Assembly (NCBI GenBank): GCA_021325035.1
Contig: JAJPHW010000016.1
Location: 1-41,970, forward strand
DNA: 41,970 nucleotides
Origin: Terriglobia bacterium
GTDB lineage: Bacteria; Acidobacteriota; Terriglobia; Terriglobales; Acidobacteriaceae
Direction: 5' to 3'
Of the stretch, positions 24,998 to 32,657 are shown piece by piece. The position numbers and the translations under genes are program-made. Under the pieces are notes generated by a model, which saw nothing but the letters and a program-made list of their open reading frames with translations, did no database searches and had not been told where the DNA came from. The stretch's first letter is position 1. Every line of letters begins with the position of its first letter.

Positions 24998-26272
24998 TTA
25001 AGCGGACTGCCGATACAGGAAGTCGAGGGTCTTTTCGTTGCGGATTCTGCTTCGGATTCTATCCAGCGCTCCATCCTGTGTCAATCGAGCCCGAACCGCT
25101 TCAGTACTCTGTTTTGTCTGCAATGCCAGCGCCTCAACTTCCCGGTCAATTTCCGCGTCGCTGACGTCAATTTTTTCTTCTTCCGCAATACGATCCAAGA
25201 GCAAAGATGCTTTCACTTCTTGTAAAGCTTGATCGCGTTGACCAGCACGGAGTCTCGCAAAATCCATTTTTTTGATGTCTTCTGCTTTCATGCCTTGCGC
25301 TTGCAACGCACGCAAGCCGCGTTCGAGCCGGACATCAATCTGGTGATCCACCAGGGCTTCTGGGACTTCAAACTCGTTGCGCTTTACCAACTCCGCCATC
25401 AGTTTATCTTTTGCTTCGTGTTCAGCGGCATGCTTACGCTCGGATTCCATCCCTTCGCGAATCCGCTTCTTCACTTCTTCCAAATCGGCAAACTCGCCCA
25501 GCTCTTTGGCAAATTGATCGTTTAATTCCGGCAAATGCTTCTTTTTAATCGCCTGGACCTTGACTTTGTATGTGAACGTCTTGCCCGCCAGCCGTTGGTC
25601 TGAGGAATCTGCCGGATACGTCACATCGAATGTCCGCTCATCTCCCGCAGCAGCGCCGCGCAGGTGTTCGGTAAATTCTGGCATCGTGTTCTTGCCACCA
25701 ACTTCGACCAAAACTTCATCCATGTGGACGGGCTTGGTCTCTTCATCAACCTCTTTCGGCTCACCATCCAGGGAAACCTGCGCATAATCGCCGTCAGCCA
25801 ATGCGCGCCCTTCAATTGCCGTGAATGTCGCCTGCCGCTCGCGCAACCCATCCAAAGATTGCTGTACTTCTTCGTCGGTGACGACAATTTCTTTCTTCTC
25901 TACTGGCAGGTTTTTGTAGCCTTCCGGACGGATCGTGGGCATCACTTCAAAGCTGGCCTTAAACCTTAATGGCTCACCGTCATGAATGTGCAAATCCGTC
26001 ACGCGTGGTTGTGAAACTGGCACAACACCCAGTCTCTCGGCTTCTTTGCGGAAATAGCGTGGTACCAGCACCTCCACAACTTCGCTTTTAAGGTCTTCGG
26101 CATAGCGCTGCTTAATAATGGACGCGGGTGCGTGGCCCTTCCGGAACCCTGGAATGCGGGCCAGTTTCTGATATTTCAGGATTAAATTTTGGGTTTCACG
26201 GGAGACTTCTTCGGCTGGAATCTCAACCGCAATTTCTCGTTTCGTAGTGCTTTCGGTCGCTGTAGGGCTCAC
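24998..26272 (-). CDS. tig: Trigger factor, ribosome-bound chaperone and peptidyl-prolyl isomerase
   Basis: A 424-residue chaperone that binds nascent chains at the ribosome exit tunnel. The ribosome-docking signature is IPGFRKGHAP in the N-terminal domain, followed by an FKBP-like isomerase domain (about 160-245; DGDYAQVSLDG to GKTFTYKVKVQAIKKKHLPE) and a helical C-terminal domain (NEFEVPEALVDHQIDVRLER). The start is GTG 26272. No ribosome binding site is visible, but a -35/-10 pair ends only six bases upstream of the GTG, so the transcript may be leaderless. It leads the tig-clpP-clpX-lon series. Confidence 0.96.
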   Translation of the reverse strand: MSPTATESTTKREIAVEIPAEEVSRETQNLILKYQKLARIPGFRKGHAPASIIKQRYAEDLKSEVVEVLVPRYFRKEAERLGVVPVSQPRVTDLHIHDGEPLRFKASFEVMPTIRPEGYKNLPVEKKEIVVTDEEVQQSLDGLRERQATFTAIEGRALADGDYAQVSLDGEPKEVDEETKPVHMDEVLVEVGGKNTMPEFTEHLRGAAAGDERTFDVTYPADSSDQRLAGKTFTYKVKVQAIKKKHLPELNDQFAKELGEFADLEEVKKRIREGMESERKHAAEHEAKDKLMAELVKRNEFEVPEALVDHQIDVRLERGLRALQAQGMKAEDIKKMDFARLRAGQRDQALQEVKASLLLDRIAEEEKIDVSDAEIDREVEALALQTKQSTEAVRARLTQDGALDRIRSRIRNEKTLDFLYRQSA

Positions 26273-26278
26273 TCTTAA

Positions 26279-26307
26279 AGTCTAAAGAGATAGGGGCACA
26301 GCGTCAA
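26279..26307 (-). promoter_or_regulatory. Candidate sigma-70 promoter of tig giving a leaderless mRNA
   Basis: On the minus strand TTGACG (26307-26302) and TAGACT (26284-26279) are spaced by exactly 17 bases. Only six bases separate the -10 element from the tig GTG, so transcription would start at or next to the start codon. No Shine-Dalgarno sequence is present, which fits this reading. Confidence 0.55.
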
Positions 26308-26323
26308 TGACCAGAGGCGCCTT

Positions 26324-26725
26324 TTAACGTGCGGTCGGTGCTGGCTTCAATTCCCTCAGATACATAACAAGCTGCCAGCGCTCCGGTTCGGGCAACTTGC
26401 TGAAGGAAGGCATGCCTTTGCCCGTGTTTCCGTTCGTCAGCTTCCAGAACAGTGTTCCATCGCTTTGCAGCTGGATTGCGGGTATAAGCAAATTGGCCGA
26501 ATGTTTCTTTGCCTTGCCGGTGCCGTCTTTACCGTGGCACTCCGCGCAGTTCCTTAGAAACAGCTTCCGGCCACCAGCTGCCAATTCTGGTCTGTTCGCA
26601 AATGGATTTACCTGTGCTGCAGCGCTTTCCGGGGCCTTCCAACTAGGATCGGGCCAATACGTCAAATTTTGGGCACTGACTCCCAATGACATTGCCAACA
26701 TTATGATCCATAAGAATTTGCGCAT
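26324..26725 (-). CDS. Secreted mono-heme cytochrome c
   Basis: A 133-residue class I cytochrome c. A signal peptide (FLWIIMLAMSLGVSAQ) exports it. The heme-binding motif is NCAECHGKDGTGK (CxxCH), and the distal Met ligand is probably in GKGMPSFSKLPE, followed by the helical ending WQLVMYLRELKP. It should act as a periplasmic electron carrier or as a small subunit of an oxidase or reductase. Its ATG overlaps the stop of the beta-barrel-like gene by one base (TAATG), showing co-translation. The pair lies downstream of a candidate Fur-family operator, so metal-dependent control is inferred. Confidence 0.87.
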   Translation of the reverse strand: MRKFLWIIMLAMSLGVSAQNLTYWPDPSWKAPESAAAQVNPFANRPELAAGGRKLFLRNCAECHGKDGTGKAKKHSANLLIPAIQLQSDGTLFWKLTNGNTGKGMPSFSKLPEPERWQLVMYLRELKPAPTAR

Positions 26726-27588
26726 TAATTCTTCGCTCCAAACAGGCGTGCCACTTTGCCCTTGAAATCCTGGATCTCATAGCTATAGCCCACGCGAAAC
26801 AGAACGGGATTGCTTTCATGCGTCAATCCAAAACCTGGGGAGAAGCGTAACGTAGAATTCTCAGTCACCAACCAGGCAAAAACGGGAGCAACATAGTGCG
26901 CTGTATCGCTCAGCACAAAGCCTTGCGTGCTCCCCAAGCCTCCGTAAAACTCCACGCCTGCAGAAAAATTCTCACGGCAAAAATGGCAATCTTTTCCCGA
27001 AGCCACAGTGCCTAACGGACGAAATGCGCCCAGCGAATAGCCGAACTCAACCCCTTCGCTCTGCGAGAAATTTTTCGCGACGATGAAGTTCTCGGCGAAG
27101 TTCCAGCTATGCCAGTCGCGAGACAGGATCAGCTTGGCTTCCAACTCGTGGTCTTGTTCCTGGCGCAGGATTGCATTCGAAGAACTCACATCCGGCGCGT
27201 CTCCTTCAACCTCTTTTTGAATACGGCTGGCCTCGTTAATATTTTCGTACTCCAGATAAAGCACTGGATTGATCAAATGCAGGCGCTTCAGCGGCCGGTA
27301 ACGGTTCTCCCAACGCCATCCCGTGAAGATTGTGCTGTCGCCGTAGGTGGATTGGCCCTCCAGGTAAAACTCAGTGGTCCAGTTCGCCGTAACACCATAT
27401 TCAAATTCCATCCACGGTGCACCATAGAATTTTTGGCCCGTGCGAGGCGCGTCGGTCGTTGCTGAAGCTTCGATGTCCAGATTTCCCGGTTCTTCCAGAT
27501 GATGATCGTAGGTCACAAAATAAGGACTTTCCTGCGCCGGACAACTGATTGCCGCCAGCAGCAACAGTCCGGCAAAATACAGCTTCAT
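26725..27588 (-). CDS. Predicted outer-membrane beta-barrel protein
   Basis: A 287-residue exported protein with signal peptide MKLYFAGLLLLAAISCPAQ. The rest is rich in alternating aromatic and polar strands, for example WMEFEYGVTANWTTEFYLEG and LHLINPVLYLEYENINEASR, ending in an aromatic strand (VLFRVGYSYEIQDF), all typical of an outer-membrane barrel. An internal CxxC (DCHFC) near residue 200 is unusual for such proteins and could bind metal or heme or form a disulfide. The ATG at 27588 has a good GGGAGA site. It is the first gene of a two-gene operon with cytochrome c, with a TTGTAAC-N3-GTTGCAA dyad 16 bases upstream. I do not recognise a named family; metal or electron transfer is inferred from context. 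Confidence 0.72.
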   Translation of the reverse strand: MKLYFAGLLLLAAISCPAQESPYFVTYDHHLEEPGNLDIEASATTDAPRTGQKFYGAPWMEFEYGVTANWTTEFYLEGQSTYGDSTIFTGWRWENRYRPLKRLHLINPVLYLEYENINEASRIQKEVEGDAPDVSSSNAILRQEQDHELEAKLILSRDWHSWNFAENFIVAKNFSQSEGVEFGYSLGAFRPLGTVASGKDCHFCRENFSAGVEFYGGLGSTQGFVLSDTAHYVAPVFAWLVTENSTLRFSPGFGLTHESNPVLFRVGYSYEIQDFKGKVARLFGAKN

Positions 27589-27604
27589 GATTCTCCCTCA
27601 TTAG

Positions 27605-27621
27605 TTGTAACTGTGTTGCAA
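27605..27621. promoter_or_regulatory. Candidate Fur-family operator of the barrel/cytochrome operon
   Basis: TTGTAAC-TGT-GTTGCAA, a 7-3-7 dyad, begins 16 bases upstream of the beta-barrel ATG. On the coding strand its inner half (GTTACAA) overlaps a -10-like TACAAC. The same dyad with spacer AGA precedes the Fur-family gene. A looser TTGCA-N6-TGCAA lies at 27700-27715. Confidence 0.62.
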
Positions 27622-27724
27622 GTAGGATCGCTTTAAAAATCCTAGCTGAGGAGATTCTCTCCGGTCAATGAACCGGGTGCATTTTCTGTTTCAAGATTGT
27701 TGCAATCAGATGCAATAGTAGGAG

Positions 27725-28183
27725 TTACTCGGCGATTCCAGTGCGGCAGTGAGAACAGTATCCCCCAACTTCGAGCCGTGTGACTGCGATGTGGAATTGG
27801 CAGTCGCGTTGAATTTGTCCTTTTAAACGGTCGAATAAATCGCTCTCAAATTCCGAAATTTTCCCGCATCGCAAACATGCCATGTGAATATGGTCGCGTT
27901 GAGGCCTTCGCTCGTAAAAATGTTTTTCGCCCTGCATATGCATGAGATCGAGCTCGTCAACAAGCCCGTGCCGCTTGAGCAACCCCAACGTGCGATAGAC
28001 GGTAACCCGGTCAATTTGCGGATCGAGCCTCCGTGCCTTGCGCAGAATTTGGCTCGCATCGAGATGCTGTTTTGCGGTTTCCACCACTTGCAGAATTGTT
28101 CTCCGCTGCCGCGTCATGCGCAGGCCGCGCGACATCAATTCTGCCTGTAATCGCCCGGGAGTTTCTGTTTGAGGAAGAGGCAT
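27725..28183 (-). CDS. Fur-family metal-responsive transcriptional regulator
   Basis: A 152-residue regulator of the Fur/Zur/PerR family. The N-terminal winged helix covers about residues 10-85 (GLRMTRQRRTILQVVE, DRVTVYRTLGLLKRHGLVDE). The dimerisation part has the metal-binding HIHMACLRCGKISEFE and a C-terminal YCSHC, giving the structural Cys4 zinc site. Which metal it senses cannot be decided from sequence alone. The ATG at 28183 lacks a ribosome binding site, but TACAAT ends five bases upstream, suggesting a leaderless transcript. A 7-3-7 dyad covers this -10 element, so autoregulation is likely. It is upstream of, and on the same strand as, the barrel/cytochrome operon, which carries the same dyad. 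Confidence 0.93.
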   Translation of the reverse strand: MPLPQTETPGRLQAELMSRGLRMTRQRRTILQVVETAKQHLDASQILRKARRLDPQIDRVTVYRTLGLLKRHGLVDELDLMHMQGEKHFYERRPQRDHIHMACLRCGKISEFESDLFDRLKGQIQRDCQFHIAVTRLEVGGYCSHCRTGIAE

Positions 28184-28189
28184 ACTTTA

Positions 28190-28206
28190 TTGTAACAGAG
28201 TTGCAA
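28190..28206. promoter_or_regulatory. Candidate Fur-family autoregulatory operator
   Basis: TTGTAAC-AGA-GTTGCAA lies 7 bases upstream of the regulator ATG. On the coding strand one half-site overlaps a -10-like TACAAT (28194-28189), so bound repressor would block RNA polymerase. It matches the dyad at 27605-27621 at all 14 arm positions. Confidence 0.62.
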
Positions 28207-28252
28207 CTAGAAGCCAGACGGATTTTCGCCGATGAAGTATTTTGATTTTTGT

Positions 28253-29875
28253 TTACGTTTTCATTAGTTCGGCCAGCAGAATTTCCCGGCGCTGCATGGC
28301 GATTTTGTCAGTTCGATTGAGCGCCAAAATATATCCTGTCATCGTGATTGCAGCCAGCCCGAGAAATATGAGAGTTGCCGTCGAATAACGCCCTGAACTT
28401 CCTGTCAGCCAAATGGTCAACGCTGCCGTACCCATGACGACAATTTGTATTCCAAAACTGATGAGCACCGTCGTCGCCGAAGCGCGCTGGCGCCCAAAGG
28501 CAGCTGCGTCAATCCTCTTCGGGAAATAAAGTGACAATAAATTTCCAGCCGCCAAATTCAATGGCGCGGCAAATAAAATTCCTGCAAGTGTTGCGGCCAG
28601 TGCATTCAGTGTGGGCGGACGGTAAATCCAACTCACGCCGATCCACGCAACCAGAAGCTCGAGCATCAACACAGTGACATGGGCGAGATTTTTCCCCGCC
28701 ACAATTTCACGAAACTTCACCGGCGCAGCAAAATAAAACTGAATACCTGTTCCGTCTCCGCCGAAATTGTTGTAGATCAAGTTGGTCAGCAGAATCAGTG
28801 TGTATCCGGCAACGGCGGGGAAAACCAAATCGGGTTTGTGATGCGGGAAGGCGCCATTGCTGCGAAAAATTACCAGCATAAACAGCGGGACGATCAACGT
28901 GAATAACATCGGTCCGCTGCGCGACAAGTAGCGCAACTCTTTTTCCATGACCATTGCCGCAGGTCTGGAAAAGCCCCACCCTCTATTGTGAATTAATTGT
29001 TTCTTTTCAGTCCGCGGGCCTGCCTCACTGAGGTCTTCGCCTCGATACTCTTGCCGCAAACGCATACTCAGGAGGCCCAAAATCACAATGCCGTATGCGC
29101 ACAACCCCAGGAAATGTTTCAGCATTTCGCCAAAGTCCCCACTCAGACTTTGTGCCATGACTTCCCCAGCCAAACCGGGAGGCAACGCTCGCTGCACCGG
29201 AGCAATTGCTCCAACAGCTTCCAACATCTGCATACGGCTGGCGGCATAGTGCTTTACCAGTGGCCCCACGAGCTGAAGGCTGAGCATTGCCAGAATGAAC
29301 AGAACGCCCAGAATTTCCCGGGTCTTTCGCTGTGCCAACCAGCGTTCCAACCAGGCAAAAAGCATCCGCGAAAGCAAAATATTGAGCGCTGCAAATGTAG
29401 CCAGCGCCGGAATTGCGGCGGGTAAAATGCGCGGCGCTGCGACGCCTGCCCCTACGGCGATCCCCGCAAGCCACAACATTCCCATCGCGCTTGCCGGGTC
29501 CAGCGCTCCATACGCCACTCGCACCAGAAAATACGCAGGATAACTCAAGGGAAAGCGCAGTAAATTCCCCGACTCTGTGTTCTCAGTAAATGCAGCCGCG
29601 AAAATAGGGAACAGTTGCCAGAACCCGAACACCGGCCATAGCAGAATTGCCAGCCATTCCGATTTTCCTTGAGAAACTAGAAACCAGGCGCCGGCGCCGA
29701 GTCCGAATGCACCCCCAATGGCCCCAATAGCTAATACCAACCCGACAACAATTCGCGAAAAAACTTCCATTTGCCCACGGGTAGTGCGCAATGAATGAAC
29801 AAATAATCGCCATCGTAACCATGCGATGGCGACGATTTGTCCTCGCACGCCTTCCCGCTGGTTTATTCCAACCAT
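28253..29875 (-). CDS. ABC transporter permease (ABC-2 type exporter)
   Basis: A 540-residue integral membrane protein with roughly twelve hydrophobic helices in two halves, for example VVGLVLAIGAIGGAFGLGAG, LGVLFILAMLSLQLVGPLV, and a second half starting after a cytoplasmic loop (EYRGEDLSEAGPRTEKKQLI) with MLFTLIVPLFMLVIF and ISFGIQIVVMGTAALTIWL. It has no binding-protein partner nearby, which fits an exporter. Its ATG overlaps the ATP-binding gene's stop by 13 bases, so the two are translationally coupled. Substrate unknown. Confidence 0.85.
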   Translation of the reverse strand: MVGINQREGVRGQIVAIAWLRWRLFVHSLRTTRGQMEVFSRIVVGLVLAIGAIGGAFGLGAGAWFLVSQGKSEWLAILLWPVFGFWQLFPIFAAAFTENTESGNLLRFPLSYPAYFLVRVAYGALDPASAMGMLWLAGIAVGAGVAAPRILPAAIPALATFAALNILLSRMLFAWLERWLAQRKTREILGVLFILAMLSLQLVGPLVKHYAASRMQMLEAVGAIAPVQRALPPGLAGEVMAQSLSGDFGEMLKHFLGLCAYGIVILGLLSMRLRQEYRGEDLSEAGPRTEKKQLIHNRGWGFSRPAAMVMEKELRYLSRSGPMLFTLIVPLFMLVIFRSNGAFPHHKPDLVFPAVAGYTLILLTNLIYNNFGGDGTGIQFYFAAPVKFREIVAGKNLAHVTVLMLELLVAWIGVSWIYRPPTLNALAATLAGILFAAPLNLAAGNLLSLYFPKRIDAAAFGRQRASATTVLISFGIQIVVMGTAALTIWLTGSSGRYSTATLIFLGLAAITMTGYILALNRTDKIAMQRREILLAELMKT

Positions 29876-30642
29876 GACAGCTCCCGCGTCGAGCCTTCCG
29901 CCGTGCCCACCACCCGCAGAAAAATCTGTTCCAATGTGATTTTTTCGCCGCTGCTTGCGCCCACGCCGGCGCGTAACTCTTCCAGCGATCCCTGCGCGAC
30001 CAGTCGGCCCTTATCAATAATGGCTACATGGCTGCATAGCCGCTCTACGATTTCCAGCACGTGAGAGGTCAAAAAAATCGTTGCGCCGCGCGCAATCATT
30101 CTTTGCAGCATCGCTTTGAGCGTTCCTGCTGCGATTGCATCCACGCCTTCGAATGGTTCATCCAGGAATAAAACCTTCGGACTATGAATGACCGCTGCTG
30201 CCAGCGCCAATTTTTTCTGCATGCCATGGGAATAATCGGTCACCAGCTTTTTATGCTGATCAGCGAGTTGCATGAATTCGAGCAGCTCTTGTGACCGGCT
30301 TGCCGTTGTTGCGCGGTCCATACCGTACATGCGTCCGACAAAATTTAGATACTCCCATCCGGTTAACCTTCCGAAGAGGGCCATGCCTTCTGGAACCACC
30401 CCAATTTGCCGCTTTATCTCCAGTGAATCTTTCAGCAAGTCGAGGCCGAGAACGTGGATAGAGCCTGCGCTCGGGGCCAGCAGACCGGTAAGCATTTTGA
30501 TGGTCGTAGATTTTCCTGCGCCGTTAGGGCCTAGAAACCCGAAGAATTGCCCCGCGGCCACATGAAGATTTACATCTTCCACGGCCACCAATTCACCGAA
30601 CCGCCGCGTGAGTTTTTCAGTAGATACGGCTGGAACTTCCAT
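29863..30642 (-). CDS. ABC transporter ATP-binding protein
   Basis: A 259-residue nucleotide-binding subunit driving the ABC-2 type permease encoded immediately downstream. Walker A is GPNGAGKSTT (about residues 38-47), the Q-loop region follows with IGVVPEGMALFG, the signature is YSHGMQKKLALAAA (SHGMQ in place of the canonical LSGGQ), Walker B is VLFLDEP and the switch His lies in TSHVLEIV. The variant signature is common in ABC-2 exporters. The ATG at 30642 has no strong ribosome binding site. Together with the permease it forms a two-gene exporter; the C-terminal 40 residues are an extension beyond the ATPase core. Confidence 0.92.
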   Translation of the reverse strand: MEVPAVSTEKLTRRFGELVAVEDVNLHVAAGQFFGFLGPNGAGKSTTIKMLTGLLAPSAGSIHVLGLDLLKDSLEIKRQIGVVPEGMALFGRLTGWEYLNFVGRMYGMDRATTASRSQELLEFMQLADQHKKLVTDYSHGMQKKLALAAAVIHSPKVLFLDEPFEGVDAIAAGTLKAMLQRMIARGATIFLTSHVLEIVERLCSHVAIIDKGRLVAQGSLEELRAGVGASSGEKITLEQIFLRVVGTAEGSTRELSWLE

Positions 30643-30709
30643 AGAAAGCTGACTCTAGCACGAGTCGCATCCGGCGTGCATTTTTATGAGAAGAGAAAGT
30701 ACTTGGTGT

Positions 30710-31762
30710 TTACTTCATCACGCCGCGTTGCGCAATGCCGATATTATCGCGGCTGGTGTTCTTGACGAGATACATCATTTCATCGGCCTGCCGGATTACA
30801 TCATGTGGTGTCTTCGCGTCATGCGGATATGTCGCGACGCCCATGGATGCGCGTACGTTGATATTTAGTCCTTCATCTTTGCAGAACATGCTGGTACGCA
30901 AACTGTCACGCAGGCGCTTCGCCACGACCAAAGCCTGATCTTTGCCGGTTTGCGGGAGTAGAACAACAAACTCATCCCCGCCGTAACGAAAGGCATAATC
31001 AATCAATCGCAGTTGTGCTTTGATGAGATACCCAATCTCCGCCAGCAATTTGCTGCCGATGAGATGCCCATGCGTGTCATTTACTTGCTTGAAATGATCG
31101 AGATCAATGAACACGACGGTGAACTCATACCCAAACCGTGCCGACCGGTAGACTTCTGTTTCCAGCGTCTTATAAAGATGCCGCGCATTGTAAAGGCCGG
31201 TGCAGTCATCTGTAATGGTCAATTCTTGAATGCGTTCAACAGCGCGCGCATTTTCAATTGCGATGGCCGCGTAGTCACACAGCGACTGTAAGAAAAATTC
31301 TTCCTGCGCGCCAAAGTGATTCATGTCCACATTCACAAGTTGAATCACGCCCAGCACCCGCAACCGCGACCTTAAGGGTACGCAAATGATGGATTGCGTC
31401 TCCCACTTCGTCATCTCATCGATTCTTTTCGCAAATCGCGGATCGTTCATTACATCGGGAACAATCACTTTTTCGCCGTTCTTTGCGACGTAGCCGGCGA
31501 TGCCTTCTCCCACCTTAAGCCTCACATTCTTCAGAGCTTCGGAGGCACTGCCCACGGCAATCGCAAAATATAGCTCATCGCGCTCTTCATCCACCATTAA
31601 TAACGACCACGTGTCTGGGCGGAAATATTCCGCCATCTTCTCCATGATTGTTTGCAGAATGGAATCGAGCTCCAGGGAAGACGTGAGGGTTTTCGCCACA
31701 TCATGAAAGATGTTGAGTTCCAGGTTTTGCCGGTTCAACCCCACACCTGTGGCCTCGCTCAT
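30710..31762 (-). CDS. Diguanylate cyclase with N-terminal GAF domain
   Basis: A 350-residue cytoplasmic enzyme that makes cyclic di-GMP from two GTP. Residues about 15-175 are a GAF sensor (NIFHDVAKTLTSSLELDSIL to FLQSLCDYAAIAIENARAVE); residues about 180-350 are a GGDEF domain with intact active site GGDEF at 261-265. An inhibitory site RLID at 252-255 lies exactly five residues before it, so product feedback inhibition is expected. It has no membrane segment. The ATG at 31762 has AGGGTGA upstream; a longer frame to 31867 adds unrelated-looking sequence. Two PilZ proteins in this window (11013 and 18799) are possible receptors of its product. The GAF ligand is unknown and it lacks the cysteine triad found in two other GAF proteins here. 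Confidence 0.94.
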   Translation of the reverse strand: MSEATGVGLNRQNLELNIFHDVAKTLTSSLELDSILQTIMEKMAEYFRPDTWSLLMVDEERDELYFAIAVGSASEALKNVRLKVGEGIAGYVAKNGEKVIVPDVMNDPRFAKRIDEMTKWETQSIICVPLRSRLRVLGVIQLVNVDMNHFGAQEEFFLQSLCDYAAIAIENARAVERIQELTITDDCTGLYNARHLYKTLETEVYRSARFGYEFTVVFIDLDHFKQVNDTHGHLIGSKLLAEIGYLIKAQLRLIDYAFRYGGDEFVVLLPQTGKDQALVVAKRLRDSLRTSMFCKDEGLNINVRASMGVATYPHDAKTPHDVIRQADEMMYLVKNTSRDNIGIAQRGVMK

Positions 31763-31901
31763 GAAACCATCACCCTTTTTGCTGCGCGAAAGTACTCCGA
31801 TTATAGGTTCCGGCCGTAAGCGGGAGCAATGCACCTTGGTAACATGCACCCTCGTAAGTGCAGGCAATCAATGACTTACACCAAATCATCGTATTCCGGC
31901 C

Positions 31902-32615
31902 CTATTTTTCGGCAAGCACGCTGTAATTTGGGGTGAATTGGTCATTATTTGTAAGTTTTAGTCGTTCCAGCCAAAGGCCAAGGCCATTGAGCAAAGGACA
32001 AAACGTCCACTCGTGGATTTTTCGCACTGCTTGAAAGTGTGCATATGTATGCATTGCCAGGTTCAAAGTACGAACCAGCCCACCAAGACTCAACGTCTCG
32101 GGAACAATTTCAACTTTTTTGAATAATGACAGACTCTCCCGGATTCCGCGTGGGGTAAAACGCCAGCATTCTTCATCAACAAAGCGCGGGGCGAATGAGG
32201 CGACACTAGCGAGCAGCTTCCCGCCAGGTTTGAGCGCGCTATAAATGTGAGCTCCAGCATCGCCGGGATTGGCAAAATACTCCAAGACTTGCGTGACGAT
32301 CGCCACATCAAAAGTGTTTGCGGCGAACGGCAGTGCATCACCACTTCCTACAACATCCACAAGTTCAGTTTGCAAAATATCAACTGCGATGTATTGTGAA
32401 ATCCGCTCTTCGAATAATGGTCTATACGGCTGATATCGTCCACCGACATCGAGTATCTGCAGTTTTTTCTGCGGGAATTCATGGATCCATTTCTCGAAAA
32501 TGATTTTTCTTGCGCGAAGTACTAAAAAATTTGGATTGGTCCAAGCAGGATTCAATCGCGCGCTTGCGATCTTCAAAAGCTCTTCGCGTTCTGTGCTCTC
32601 CTCATGCTGGTTCAT
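31902..32615 (-). CDS. Class I SAM-dependent methyltransferase
   Basis: About 237 residues with a Rossmann methyltransferase core: motif I LQILDVGGRYQPY, an acidic VDIL at the end of strand 2, then SGDALPFAANTFDVAIVTQV and ALKPGGKLL. The C-terminal third lacks obvious named domains but has hydrophobic and aromatic patches that may contact a lipid or sugar acceptor. It starts about 42 bases after the flippase on the same strand, which suggests methylation of an exported glycan. The ATG at 32615 is favoured over the TTG at 32627; neither has a strong ribosome binding site. The substrate is not known. Confidence 0.83.
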   Translation of the reverse strand: MNQHEESTEREELLKIASARLNPAWTNPNFLVLRARKIIFEKWIHEFPQKKLQILDVGGRYQPYRPLFEERISQYIAVDILQTELVDVVGSGDALPFAANTFDVAIVTQVLEYFANPGDAGAHIYSALKPGGKLLASVASFAPRFVDEECWRFTPRGIRESLSLFKKVEIVPETLSLGGLVRTLNLAMHTYAHFQAVRKIHEWTFCPLLNGLGLWLERLKLTNNDQFTPNYSVLAEK

Positions 32616-32657
32616 GTCGTTTCGCAATCATAACGAAGCCTTAGCGATAAATGATCC

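Noticed and set aside
27700-27715. Third Fur-type dyad TTGCA-N6-TGCAA
   Set aside because: Spacing is one base short and the inner arm bases differ from the two good sites; noted only as a weak candidate.
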